Notes under the pieces: generated by a model | The model's database searches: none | Told to the model about the DNA's origin: nothing | Seen by the model: the letters and a program-made list of their open reading frames with translations, nothing else | Assembly: GCA_023400335.1 (NCBI GenBank) | Contig: JAEXFF010000310.1 | Coordinates: 1 to 17,029 of the forward strand | Direction of reading: 5' to 3' | DNA: 17,029 nucleotides | DNA from: Bacteroidota bacterium | GTDB taxonomy: Bacteria; Bacteroidota; Bacteroidia; Bacteroidales; Marinifilaceae | In this document: positions 1-7,176 of the stretch, piece after piece | Layout of the letters: every line of letters starts with the position of its first letter | Position numbering within the stretch: position 1 is the stretch's first letter | Position numbers and translations under genes: made by a program

Positions 1-684
1 TGGTGGGATAAAAAAGATGCTCCCTGGCGGTTAGAAGAACAGTACGCATTGATTCACCGTTTGCAACCGGCCTGTCTGATCGGGAATAATCATCATCAGG
101 CGCCGAAGGCGGGAGAAGATTTTCAAATGTTCGAACGCGATTTGCCTGGACAGAATACTGCCGGTTATTCCGGAGAATCTGAAATCGGAACTTTACCTTT
201 GGAAACTTGTGAGACCATGAACAGGACCTGGGGATATAATCTACAGGACCACAACTTTAAATCCACAGAAGATTTAATTCGTTACCTGGTGAAAGCAGCC
301 GGGAATAACAGTAATCTTTTGCTGAATGTAGGGCCCCGTCCGAATGGGGAAATCCCCGAAGAATCTGTGAAACGCTTGCAGGAGATGGGGGAATGGCTGA
401 AGATATACGGAAATACAATATACGGGACCCGGGCCGGAATTATTGCTCCGCATCATTGGGGAGTGACGACCCAGAAAGGGAATGTGCTGTATGTACATCT
501 GCTGGATGTACAGGATACAGTTCTATATCTTCCTTTGAAAGGCGTAAAAGTAAAGAAGGCCAGTGTTTATCAAAATGGAAACCCTGTCGGTTTCCGTCAG
601 GACAAGGAGGGAATAACTTTAAAATTAGGGAAGATCCCTACCGAGGTCGATTATGTGATAGAAATGATATTGCAGGAGAGATAA
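1..684 (+). CDS. GH29 alpha-L-fucosidase, C-terminal part (5' end outside window)
   Basis: This frame is open from base 1 to the TAA at 682-684, giving 227 residues; the gene begins upstream. The protein would hydrolyse terminal alpha-L-fucose from glycans, a common job of gut Bacteroidetes. Recognition rests on the GH29 stretch WRLEEQYALIHRLQP, then GNNHH, then GEDFQMFERDLPG, then TWGYN and LLLNVGPRPNGEIP, which closes the catalytic barrel near residue 120. The last 80 or so residues look like the small C-terminal beta-sandwich domain, and no carbohydrate-binding module follows. In this family the catalytic nucleophile Asp lies in a W-F-D-G type motif, which would fall just before base 1, so it cannot be checked here; I cannot assign the acid/base Glu with certainty among the Glu residues near positions 39-61. 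The signal peptide, if any, is also outside. No partner gene follows on this strand. Confidence 0.9.
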   Translation, partial: WWDKKDAPWRLEEQYALIHRLQPACLIGNNHHQAPKAGEDFQMFERDLPGQNTAGYSGESEIGTLPLETCETMNRTWGYNLQDHNFKSTEDLIRYLVKAAGNNSNLLLNVGPRPNGEIPEESVKRLQEMGEWLKIYGNTIYGTRAGIIAPHHWGVTTQKGNVLYVHLLDVQDTVLYLPLKGVKVKKASVYQNGNPVGFRQDKEGITLKLGKIPTEVDYVIEMILQER

Positions 685-878
685 TTAAACATATCTGTCC
701 GTAGCCTTTCAGGATCGGAAAGGAGGTACAGGTGATTGCCTGTCACCGGCGCTTCCCGGATAAATGAATTGTAGCAGCTGATACATGCTCAGCAATCTGC
801 ATTCCGTTTAACCGGGAGGCGTTAATTTTTGCGGCAGGAGGTATTTGTTTTTATTTTCCTCAGAAAAAAATAAGAAGG
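685..878. other. Convergent spacer with several short hairpins
   Basis: This 194-base stretch lies between the stops of the fucosidase gene and mscL and contains no credible gene. It holds a row of short inverted repeats: CCTTTC/GAAAGG at 705-723, ACAGG/CCTGT at 728-743 which competes with GGTGA/TCACC at 731-747, GCTGA/TCAGC at 777-793, and TTAAC/GTTAA at 808-825. Only the last is followed by a T run (826-830), so it is the best candidate for ending the fucosidase transcript. None is long enough to be sure. Confidence 0.4.
808..830 (+). terminator. Weak possible intrinsic terminator after the fucosidase gene
   Basis: A 5-bp stem TTAAC/GTTAA with an 8-base loop is directly followed by five T residues. 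The position, 124 bases after the fucosidase stop and before the convergent mscL end, suits a terminator. The stem is short and AT-rich, so the call is tentative. Confidence 0.25.
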
Positions 879-1307
879 TTATTGATTTTTTTTCTCTTTT
901 AAAATATCCCGGATTTCTGTAAGCAGAGTTTCTTCTTTCGTTGGAGCCGGGGGAGCAGGAGGGGGAGGAGGAACTTGTTTTTTACGGAGGCTGTTCATTC
1001 CTTTAATGACCAGAAAAATAGAGAATGCTATAATGAGGAAATCCAGACTGGTTTGAATGAAATTTCCGTAATTGATATTGACTGCTTCAATAACTTTTCC
1101 TGTAGGATCTACTTCTGCGGGTTTCAGGTGTATGACGAGGTTTTTGAAGTTTACCCCTCCGATTAAAAGCCCGATAGGTGGCATGATGATGTCGCTTACC
1201 AGAGACGATACGATTTTGCCGAAAGCTCCGCCGATGATAATCCCGACGGCCATATCGACCACATTGCCTTTCATGGCAAAAGCTTTAAATTCCTTTAAAA
1301 AACTCAT
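879..1307 (-). CDS. mscL: Large-conductance mechanosensitive channel MscL
   Basis: The 142-residue protein is a full-length MscL, a homopentameric inner-membrane pore that opens under membrane tension and releases solutes during hypo-osmotic shock. It shows the N-terminal amphipathic helix [20 protein letters not shown], the pore helix TM1 at about residues 15-45 with [17 protein letters not shown], a periplasmic loop at about 46-77, and TM2 at about 78-103 ([21 protein letters not shown]). A basic patch RKK and a proline-rich linker (113-122) lead to the C-terminal bundle helix [13 protein letters not shown], as in other MscL proteins. The start ATG lies 10 bases after the stop of the upstream adaptor gene, so the two are probably cotranscribed. 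The pairing with an efflux adaptor is unusual, but the channel itself looks standard. Confidence 0.97.
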   Translation of the reverse strand: MSFLKEFKAFAMKGNVVDMAVGIIIGGAFGKIVSSLVSDIIMPPIGLLIGGVNFKNLVIHLKPAEVDPTGKVIEAVNINYGNFIQTSLDFLIIAFSIFLVIKGMNSLRKKQVPPPPPAPPAPTKEETLLTEIRDILKEKKNQ

Positions 1308-1317
1308 AATTCCGGTT

Positions 1318-2361
1318 TTATTGATTCGTATTTGAATTTTGTATATTCACTTTCTGCCCGTCTTTTAAGTCGGATACACCTGCGGTGACGATGATATCAT
1401 TTTGGTAAAGTCCTTTTTTGATCAGCGCTTTATCTTCGAAAAACAAGACTTTTACGGGATGACGCTGCACAGTCATCTGTTCCGGATTGACTAACCAGAT
1501 GTAATACCGGTTATTTTCGAAAAGTAAAGCACTCGCAGGGATGATAAAATTATCGGAGATTGTATTTTCTATTTTGAGCAGAACTTTTGCAGAAAAACCG
1601 GGATAAACTTCTTTCCGGAAAGGGTCGAAGTCCGGGTCATTAATTCTCAGTGTTACAGGTATACCGGAACCATCTGAAGAATAAATATATTCCTTAATTT
1701 CAGCCCGGAACCAATGTTCCGGATATGTATCAAATTGTACGTAAATGGTTTTCGGAATTTGCATAAGTGAAATGGCGGTTTCCGGCAAAATAAACCGGAT
1801 GTTGAGCTTATCGGGATTTACCAGCCGGACAATAGGTTCTCCTATTTGTACTTCCTGAAAGTTTTCCACATATTTTTTTTCAATCAGTCCTTTGAAAGGC
1901 GCCAGAAGCCGGGTATATCCCAAAGTACGTTTGGCAATATTGAGGGCGGAAGTTGCCCGGATATAATCGGCCTGTGCAATCTCCAGATTCTGAACAGCTG
2001 TTGCATTCTGCTGTAAGAGTCGAGCGGTACGTTCGTATATGGATTTTGCCGTTTCGTAATTGGATACTGCCGTTTGATAGTTAAGTTGGTAGTCTATGGG
2101 GTCGATACGGGCAATGAGATCGTTTTTCGGTATAATCTGACCTTCTTCTACCTGAAGGGAGGTGAGTGTTCCGGCAACTTTGAACGCGAGAATACTGAAT
2201 TCTTCCGCTTCTACCGTACCTGTATAGGTCCTGTCTATGGTGCTGAGTGAACCGACTTTTACGACTTTTACCGGCCGGGGAGAAGAAAAGGATTCACTAC
2301 TTTTTTCTTTTGTACAGGCAACTAACAGATACAACAATACCAAGATATAGATATTTTGCAT
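1318..2361 (-). CDS. RND efflux periplasmic adaptor (membrane fusion protein), lipoprotein
   Basis: This 347-residue protein looks like a complete HlyD/AcrA-type adaptor, which normally bridges an inner-membrane RND pump to a TolC-like outer-membrane channel. The N-terminus is a lipoprotein signal with lipobox LVAC, predicted acylated at Cys16. It continues with a beta-barrel start ([22 protein letters not shown] is split here as [10 protein letters not shown] and YTGTVEA), the lipoyl half motif [15 protein letters not shown] at 61-75, an alpha-hairpin at about 93-147, the second lipoyl half [20 protein letters not shown] at about 152-171, then beta-barrel and membrane-proximal domains ending in [13 protein letters not shown]. 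Length is normal to slightly short. No pump or outer-membrane gene is adjacent: downstream is mscL and upstream is a divergent thioesterase gene. It may serve a pump encoded elsewhere. No exact TAnnTTTG box was seen upstream. Confidence 0.9.
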   Translation of the reverse strand: MQNIYILVLLYLLVACTKEKSSESFSSPRPVKVVKVGSLSTIDRTYTGTVEAEEFSILAFKVAGTLTSLQVEEGQIIPKNDLIARIDPIDYQLNYQTAVSNYETAKSIYERTARLLQQNATAVQNLEIAQADYIRATSALNIAKRTLGYTRLLAPFKGLIEKKYVENFQEVQIGEPIVRLVNPDKLNIRFILPETAISLMQIPKTIYVQFDTYPEHWFRAEIKEYIYSSDGSGIPVTLRINDPDFDPFRKEVYPGFSAKVLLKIENTISDNFIIPASALLFENNRYYIWLVNPEQMTVQRHPVKVLFFEDKALIKKGLYQNDIIVTAGVSDLKDGQKVNIQNSNTNQ

Positions 2362-2550
2362 TTATAACGGTTTTTACTGTTTGTACGGAAATATCCCTTC
2401 TATTTGTTACATTATCTTAATTTCTTTTAGGAAAGAAGGACTCCGGAAAGAGGGAAACTTGCCGGTTTATTTTAAAGGGCAGAAGGAAGAGAAAAATTCA
2501 GCCGCAGGAATTTAACTTTTTACTCCGGAAGATGGAAGTCTGCTGAAATA

Positions 2551-2576
2551 TCCTTATTTTTACCTGAAAATAAGGA
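2551..2576 (+). promoter_or_regulatory. Perfect 10-bp hairpin covering the ribosome-binding region of the thioesterase gene
   Basis: TCCTTATTTT (2551-2560) and AAAATAAGGA (2567-2576) are exact reverse complements around a 6-base loop TACCTG. The right arm contains the only Shine-Dalgarno-like sequence, AAGGA, and the arm ends three bases before the ATG at 2580. Folded in RNA it would hide the initiation region. The pairing is seen directly; a regulatory role is inference. Confidence 0.5.
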
Positions 2577-2579
2577 AAG

Positions 2580-3353
2580 ATGGTAATTACCAAATATTCG
2601 GAAAAAATTAAGATATACAACCATTATACTAATTATAAGGGACGGTTGTTTATTAAGACATTATGTGATTTATTTAATGATGTAGCCGAAGGCCAGACCA
2701 AGCTTCTGGGAGTAGATGTAGATACCCTGAATAAAGCGGGTTTAACCTGGATGTTGCATCGCCTGCATATAGAAATTCACAAAATGCCTCATCACGATGA
2801 GGAAGTGGTGCTGGAAACCTGGCCTTCGGGAATCGACCGTTTATTTGCTTTAAGAGATTACCGGATGCTAAGGGAAAACGGAGAAGAGATTGTCAGGGCC
2901 ACTTCCGAGTGGATGACTGTCGATTTAAACAGGAGACGACCCATACGTCAATCAGCAAAGGTTGTGGAGATGAGTACTTCCCATCAGATTGAAAAACTGC
3001 CTCTTACACATTTGATGAATGAAAAGGAGAAGGGGACGGATTTTCAGGAATACCGTCAGTTTACAGCAACTTTTGATAATATCGATTTTAACGGGCATGT
3101 GACCCAAGCTTCCTATATGAGATGGATTACGAATTCCTTGCCTTTTGATTTTCTTAAAAATCATATATTGACGGAAGTAGAAATCGTGTATGAACACGAA
3201 ATTATGCCGGATAGTCTTATAAATTCCTATTACCACCTATTCTCCGAAGGGGATCGCGTAATTGTTTACCACCAGGTAAAAGATCTATCCGGTGAACGGG
3301 TACATTGTACCGCAGAGACCATCTGGACCGTACATACGGATAAAAAAGCATAA
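2580..3353 (+). CDS. Acyl-ACP thioesterase (FatA/FatB-type double hot-dog)
   Basis: The 257-residue protein resembles bacterial acyl-ACP thioesterases, which release free fatty acids from acyl carrier protein in the cytoplasm. The first hot-dog half shows LFNDVAEGQ (31-39), LTWMLHRLHIEI (55-66) and the DRLFALRDYRML and ATSEW segments (about 86-111) typical of the family. The second half carries NIDFNGHVTQASYMRW (167-182), corresponding to the family motif D-x-N-x-H-V-N-N-x-x-Y; Asn171 and His173 are the likely catalytic pair, while the usual N-N after HV is T-Q here. Length is normal and there is no signal peptide. The gene is transcribed alone, divergent from the adaptor gene and convergent with the glycosyltransferase operon. 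The ATG at 2580 is the only reasonable start; its leader forms a hairpin. Substrate chain length cannot be read from sequence. Confidence 0.88.
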   Translation: MVITKYSEKIKIYNHYTNYKGRLFIKTLCDLFNDVAEGQTKLLGVDVDTLNKAGLTWMLHRLHIEIHKMPHHDEEVVLETWPSGIDRLFALRDYRMLRENGEEIVRATSEWMTVDLNRRRPIRQSAKVVEMSTSHQIEKLPLTHLMNEKEKGTDFQEYRQFTATFDNIDFNGHVTQASYMRWITNSLPFDFLKNHILTEVEIVYEHEIMPDSLINSYYHLFSEGDRVIVYHQVKDLSGERVHCTAETIWTVHTDKKA

Positions 3354-3360
3354 GATTGTT

Positions 3361-3402
3361 TGAACGTTTAAGCGCTTAAACGTTTGAACATTTAAACGTT
3401 TA
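3361..3402. repeat. Palindromic 16-base periodic repeat between convergent genes
   Basis: The word AACGTTT occurs three times with an exact 16-base step, starting at 3363, 3379 and 3395. The first two copies form a perfect 22-base palindrome, AACGTTTAAGC followed by GCTTAAACGTT, centred between 3373 and 3374. It lies in the 58-base gap between the stops of the thioesterase gene and the glycosyltransferase gene. As RNA it could fold on either strand and so may end transcription in both directions, but no strong T run follows. It could instead be one copy of a dispersed intergenic repeat. Confidence 0.6.
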
Positions 3403-3411
3403 CCCCTTCAT

Positions 3412-4362
3412 TCAGATTTCTTTGTCGATTTGGTATACATTCCGGTCAACTGCAGACCGGGAAACCAGCTCAGCTACAAACCCGGCCAAAAATAATTGAG
3501 TGCCGAGTATCATACAGGTTAAAGCTATGTAAAAATAAGGACTGTCTGTAATCAGAGAAGCACGGATGCCTTTGACGAGATACATGTATTTTTCTATTCC
3601 GATCCAGGCGATAGAACAAAAGCCGATTAGAAATAAAAAAGTACCTAAAGCTCCGAAAAGATGCATGGGTTTTTTGGCAAACCGGGTAATAAAAGAAATG
3701 GATAATAAATCCAGAAAACCGTTAATAAAGCGGTTCAGACCTCCGAATTTTGTTTTACCGTATTTGCGGGCTCTGTGCTGTACTACTTTTTCTCCGATTT
3801 TGGTAAATCCGGCTTGTTTGGCTAAAATCGGTATATACCGGTGCATTTCTCCGTATACTTCTATACTTTTCACGACTTTGTTTTTATAAGCTTTAAGTCC
3901 GCAATTAAAGTCATGTAATTTCAGTCCGGAGAATTTGCGGGCTGTAGCATTGTATATTTTGGTCGGGATCGTTTTGGAGAGCGGGTCGTATCTTTTCTTT
4001 TTCCATCCCGATACCATATCGTAATCCTCTTTTTCTATCATTTGAAAAAGAGCGGGTATTTCGTCCGGGCTATCTTGCATATCGGCATCCATAGTGATGA
4101 CAACCTCTCCTTGTGCTACCTGAAAGCCACAGTGTAAAGCTGCTGATTTTCCATAATTGCGTCTGAATTTTATGCCGCGTATAGCAGAATTACGGGCGGA
4201 TAAATTTTCTACACATTTCCAGGAGTGATCCGTACTTCCGTCGTCTACCATAATAATCTCGTAGCTAAATTGATTTTCTTTCATTACCTTTTCAATCCAT
4301 GCTGTCAGTTCGGCCAAGGATTCTTCTTCGTTATAGAGCGGGATAATTATGGAAATATTCAT
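3412..4362 (-). CDS. Family 2 glycosyltransferase, polyprenyl-phosphate type, membrane-anchored
   Basis: The 316-residue protein has a GT-A fold glycosyltransferase domain (about 1-225) and two C-terminal membrane helices (about 234-256 and 275-300), the layout of DPM1/GtrB-type enzymes that move a sugar from a nucleotide donor to polyprenyl phosphate on the cytoplasmic face. Visible motifs are IIIPLYNEEESL (5-16), VDDGSTD (39-45), RNYGKSAAL (68-76) and the metal-binding DAD with MDADMQDSP at 91-99. A basic stretch HRARKYGKTKFG (196-207) is typical of the group. It is last in a three-gene operon after a LysM hydrolase and a DUF4199 protein, 46 bases behind the latter. Donor sugar and product are unknown; a role in envelope glycan synthesis is inferred. 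An alternative is direct transfer to another lipid acceptor. Confidence 0.9.
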   Translation of the reverse strand: MNISIIIPLYNEEESLAELTAWIEKVMKENQFSYEIIMVDDGSTDHSWKCVENLSARNSAIRGIKFRRNYGKSAALHCGFQVAQGEVVITMDADMQDSPDEIPALFQMIEKEDYDMVSGWKKKRYDPLSKTIPTKIYNATARKFSGLKLHDFNCGLKAYKNKVVKSIEVYGEMHRYIPILAKQAGFTKIGEKVVQHRARKYGKTKFGGLNRFINGFLDLLSISFITRFAKKPMHLFGALGTFLFLIGFCSIAWIGIEKYMYLVKGIRASLITDSPYFYIALTCMILGTQLFLAGFVAELVSRSAVDRNVYQIDKEI

Positions 4363-4408
4363 AGAGATTCGATTTACAAGTTTAAATTACTGTTTGAACG
4401 TCGAAAAA

Positions 4409-4936
4409 CTAACTTTCTGCCGGGTTCCTTTTTTTCAAAAAAGCAGCTATAATCAATGTATAAATGATTCCCATCAATGTTTTGGATATAAATTCGGAAA
4501 ATCCCATGGAAACAGGTGTTGTAAAAGCATTCAGCATTTGCGTCATATTGTCCGCCAAAGGAGAATTCGGATAAAGTTCTTTAAATACTGTTTCTACGGT
4601 AGATAAGTAATTTTTCAGGGTTTCCGGATGAGCAGAGTAAATAAAAAAAGTATAAACCGCGTATACAAAAGCAGTGGCCACAGATAAAAAACTGCCTGTT
4701 TTTAAAGCTTTTCCATAGGAAATGTACCCTTGTAATTCAGGGCTTTCCCGGTATCTGCGGATCTGAATAAAAAGTCCGATGATGTACAGGAAAGTGAGTG
4801 TCCTGTCCAGAGCCGGATTAGCATAAATATTCCCGTTATACCGGAAGTACATATAGGAAGCTATAATAAAAGATCCTCCCATAAGTAGCCCGAAAGGCGT
4901 ATTGAATGACAGAAATGTATTTGTTCTATTTCCCAT
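4409..4936 (-). CDS. DUF4199-type membrane protein
   Basis: This 175-residue protein has four probable membrane helices at about residues 11-30, 43-61, 79-100 and 145-167, separated by short loops; the segment at about 102-142 is the largest soluble loop. The layout, with the conserved-looking ELQGYISYGKALKTG before the third helix, matches the uncharacterised DUF4199 family found mostly in Bacteroidetes. No catalytic motif is visible. Its position between a wall hydrolase (28 bases upstream) and a polyprenyl-type glycosyltransferase (46 bases downstream) suggests a membrane partner of the glycosyltransferase; this is inference from neighbourhood. The start ATG has an A-rich leader and no clear Shine-Dalgarno site. 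Confidence 0.8.
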   Translation of the reverse strand: MGNRTNTFLSFNTPFGLLMGGSFIIASYMYFRYNGNIYANPALDRTLTFLYIIGLFIQIRRYRESPELQGYISYGKALKTGSFLSVATAFVYAVYTFFIYSAHPETLKNYLSTVETVFKELYPNSPLADNMTQMLNAFTTPVSMGFSEFISKTLMGIIYTLIIAAFLKKRNPAES

Positions 4937-4964
4937 TTTTTACTGTTAGTACGTATCCAAAATA

Positions 4965-5912
4965 TTAAATTCCAGCTTTGCTTCTCAGGTAAATCTTTTC
5001 TCCTTCAATAAGGGGGACATTGCTGTCCATATAATTGAATTTAACCAGACTTTTAAGTTTTACTCCGTACATCTGGGATATCAAATATAAAGTATCTCCT
5101 GTTTTTACACGGTGAAATTCATATCCTTTGGCTGCTTTATTTTTTTTCTTTTTTAAATATACATATTGTCCGACCGTCAGGGATGGGTCTTTTTTATCGT
5201 TGTATTGCAATAGCTTCCGGAGTTTTATACCGTAATACGTTGCAATATTTTCGAAAGAATCCCCTTCCCGGATTTCAATACAAATGAGGCCATTCCGCAT
5301 TTCTTCCCGTTTCCGGTAATTGACGGATGTGGGTTTCGTTGCAGAGGGAGAAAGCGGGGGCTTTTTCCCGGAAGCAGTTACGGTTTCCGGTTGAGTGAGC
5401 GGACGTTCTACAGGATGGTCGTATTTATAAAGTTCTTCTTCTTCGATAATTTTGATAAGCATATCTGCATACTGGGGATTTGTCGCGTATCCGGCTGCTT
5501 TTAATCCTTTTGCCCAGGCTCTGTAATTGGTGGACGGAATTTTAAAAAGGCCGGCATAACGGGGGCGGTTGACTAAAAATTCACTGTGATCAATCCAGGA
5601 TTGTTCCGGATTTTTATATTTTCGGAAACATTCGTCGGCGGAATCGTCGTCCATGTGGAAGGTCGGACCTACCCATTCGTGGCATTTTATTCCGAAATAA
5701 TTGTTCGCATTGACGGAAAGATCCGATTGTCCGCAGCCGGATTCCAGAATACCCTGAGCCAGTTTTATACTGGCAGGGATACCGGTTCTTTCCATTTCTT
5801 TAATGGCAATGTGTTTATATTTTCGGATAAATTCTTTTCTGGACTGACTAAAAACAGTTAAGCTTAAACTGCTTAACAATAAGATTAAAAATATTTTAGT
5901 AAGCTTCTTCAT
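4965..5912 (-). CDS. Secreted N-acetylglucosaminidase-type peptidoglycan hydrolase with two LysM domains
   Basis: The ATG at 5912 was chosen because it begins a typical signal peptide, MKKLTKIFLILLLSSLSLT, with likely cleavage after FSQ near residue 23; the frame is open up to 6035 but the extra 41 residues lack that logic. The mature protein of the 315-residue product has a GH73-like glucosaminidase/mannosyl-glycoprotein domain (about 25-165), with SIKLAQGILESGCGQS at 48-63 holding the probable catalytic Glu57, followed by NNYFGIKC and the Y-A-G-L-F and W-A-K-G-L-K-A-A-G-Y-A-T segments. A Pro/Thr/Ser-rich linker (about 169-200) leads to two LysM peptidoglycan-binding repeats at about 211-254 and 265-310. 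It should cleave glycan strands in the periplasm, for growth or division. It heads a three-gene operon. Confidence 0.92.
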   Translation of the reverse strand: MKKLTKIFLILLLSSLSLTVFSQSRKEFIRKYKHIAIKEMERTGIPASIKLAQGILESGCGQSDLSVNANNYFGIKCHEWVGPTFHMDDDSADECFRKYKNPEQSWIDHSEFLVNRPRYAGLFKIPSTNYRAWAKGLKAAGYATNPQYADMLIKIIEEEELYKYDHPVERPLTQPETVTASGKKPPLSPSATKPTSVNYRKREEMRNGLICIEIREGDSFENIATYYGIKLRKLLQYNDKKDPSLTVGQYVYLKKKKNKAAKGYEFHRVKTGDTLYLISQMYGVKLKSLVKFNYMDSNVPLIEGEKIYLRSKAGI

Positions 5913-6034
5913 ATTCCCGTAATGCAAAAGGATCAGAAAATAATAAAAAAAGTTCTTTTTATATTCTGCTTTTAATAAACTTTTACGAACTTTACAAATC
6001 TTGTATGACGACGTAAAAGTAATAAAAATAAGCA

Positions 6035-6496
6035 ATGGATAAAAGAGAAGTTAAGATTGATTATACTGTTTATAAAAATTCTTATCCTTCAGAATATGAA
6101 TTGTTGTGTCAAATGGCGGTAGAGGTTTTACCCGATGCCTATAGTATTTATTCTGGTTTTTCAGTGGGAGCTGCTGTCTTGTTGGAAAACGGGGAGATAT
6201 TGACCGGAACGAATCAGGAAAACGCTGCTTATCCCAGCGGGATGTGTGCAGAAAGGACTGTATTGTATTATGCCGGGGCCCGTTATCCGGGTATAGGGAT
6301 AAAGGCTTTGGCTGTAGCAGGAGCCAGCGGAGGACAACAGACAGGAGAGTTTGTCCCTCCTTGCGGGGCATGCAGGCAGGTAATGATGGAAATGATCAGG
6401 CGTCATGGGGATTTCGATGTCATACTGGTCGGTAAACAGGAAACAATCTGCCTGAAGGCCAGTGATTTGATGCCTTTTGCTTTTACTTTGTTATAA
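6035..6496 (+). CDS. cdd: Cytidine deaminase
   Basis: The 153-residue protein is a zinc-dependent cytidine deaminase converting cytidine and deoxycytidine to uridine forms in pyrimidine salvage. The motif CAERT supplies zinc ligand Cys71 and proton-shuttle Glu73, and PPCGACRQV supplies zinc ligands Cys110 and Cys113. The upstream YSGFSVGAAVL (39-49) and TGTNQENAAYPSG (58-69) segments fit the substrate pocket, with Asn63 and the preceding Glu in the usual places. The length is close to the roughly 130-140 residues of tetrameric forms with a slightly longer N-terminus. The gene is single: divergent from the wall-hydrolase operon (122-base gap) and convergent with recR, from which its stop is 51 bases away. 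No exact TAnnTTTG box was seen in front of it. Confidence 0.95.
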   Translation: MDKREVKIDYTVYKNSYPSEYELLCQMAVEVLPDAYSIYSGFSVGAAVLLENGEILTGTNQENAAYPSGMCAERTVLYYAGARYPGIGIKALAVAGASGGQQTGEFVPPCGACRQVMMEMIRRHGDFDVILVGKQETICLKASDLMPFAFTLL

Positions 6497-6547
6497 GGAA
6501 TGTATTTGCTGTGTTCTGCTTCGTCCTGACAGGTATTCAAGTCTGAA

Positions 6548-7162
6548 TCAGTTGCCTGTAAAAGATACCCGGTGGAGGATCGACCGTCCAAGCGTCAGTT
6601 CGTCGGTATATTCCAGGTCGTTACCGACAGATATACCTTTGGCGATCGTTGTAATGGAAAGAGCTTCTTTGTTTTTGAGTTTTTTATAAATGTAATAACC
6701 GGTAGTATCCCCCTCTATTGTAGCACTGAGGGCAAAAATTATTTCTTTTACCTCCGGTTTGCCGGCTCTTTCGAGTAAGCTGTTGATATGCAGATCTGCC
6801 GGGCCTATGCCTTCCATAGGGGATATAATACCACCCAATACATGATAGAGACCGTGGTATTGGGAGGTGGCTTCTATGGCCATAATATCTTTGATGCTTT
6901 CCACTACACAGATCAAAGAGTTGTCCCGTTTGGAATCGCTGCATATTTCACAGAGATTGTTGTCGGAAATGTTGTGACATTGCGGGCATTCCCGGATGTT
7001 CGTTTTCAAATCCTCCAGGCTCTGAAGGAAAGCGTGAACTTCTTCCGGCTTTTTTTTCAGCATAAAAAGTACATATTTCAGGGCCGTTTTTCTCCCTACT
7101 CCCGGTAATAAAGCAAACTGTTCTACTGCTTTTTCTAACAATTTCGAAGATAAACTTTGCAT
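6548..7162 (-). CDS. recR: Recombination mediator protein RecR
   Basis: This 204-residue protein is full-length RecR, which with RecO and RecF loads RecA on gapped single-stranded DNA. It has a helix-hairpin-helix near residues 11-30 (FALLPGVGRKTALKYV), a zinc finger with Cys59, Cys62, Cys71 and Cys74 (CPQCHN and CEIC), and a Toprim domain from about 82 to 176 that includes VVESIKDIMAIE, YHVLGG and ATIEGDTTGYYI. The C-terminal ELTLGRSILHR is the usual Walker-B-like tail. The start ATG follows AAAGAGAG, a fair Shine-Dalgarno match, and lies 14 bases after the recJ stop, so recJ and recR form an operon. Its stop faces the cdd stop across 51 bases. Confidence 0.97.
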   Translation of the reverse strand: MQSLSSKLLEKAVEQFALLPGVGRKTALKYVLFMLKKKPEEVHAFLQSLEDLKTNIRECPQCHNISDNNLCEICSDSKRDNSLICVVESIKDIMAIEATSQYHGLYHVLGGIISPMEGIGPADLHINSLLERAGKPEVKEIIFALSATIEGDTTGYYIYKKLKNKEALSITTIAKGISVGNDLEYTDELTLGRSILHRVSFTGN

Positions 7163-7176
7163 CTCTCTCTTTAGGG

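Noticed and set aside
393..704. Overlapping open frames inside the fucosidase gene
   Set aside because: They are in other frames of a gene with strong family matches and show no recognisable protein features.
685..850. Cobalamin-riboswitch-like words on the minus strand (CGGGAAGCGCCGGTG)
   Set aside because: Only one short part resembles the class; no match to the B12 box was found and no transport or cobalamin gene lies downstream on that strand, where the next sequence is the antisense of the fucosidase gene.
862..896. A- and T-run inverted repeat across the mscL stop codon as a terminator
   Set aside because: The arms are simple A and T runs with a 13-base loop; pairing would be weak and the match is expected in AT-rich sequence.
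5913..6035. Upstream extension of the LysM hydrolase by 41 residues
   Set aside because: The extension would place a long segment before an obvious signal peptide and would abut the divergent cdd start; the ATG at 5912 is better.
6529..6559. ACAGG/CCTGT hairpin between cdd and recR as a terminator
   Set aside because: The stem is interrupted, overlaps the recR stop, and has no T run on either strand.
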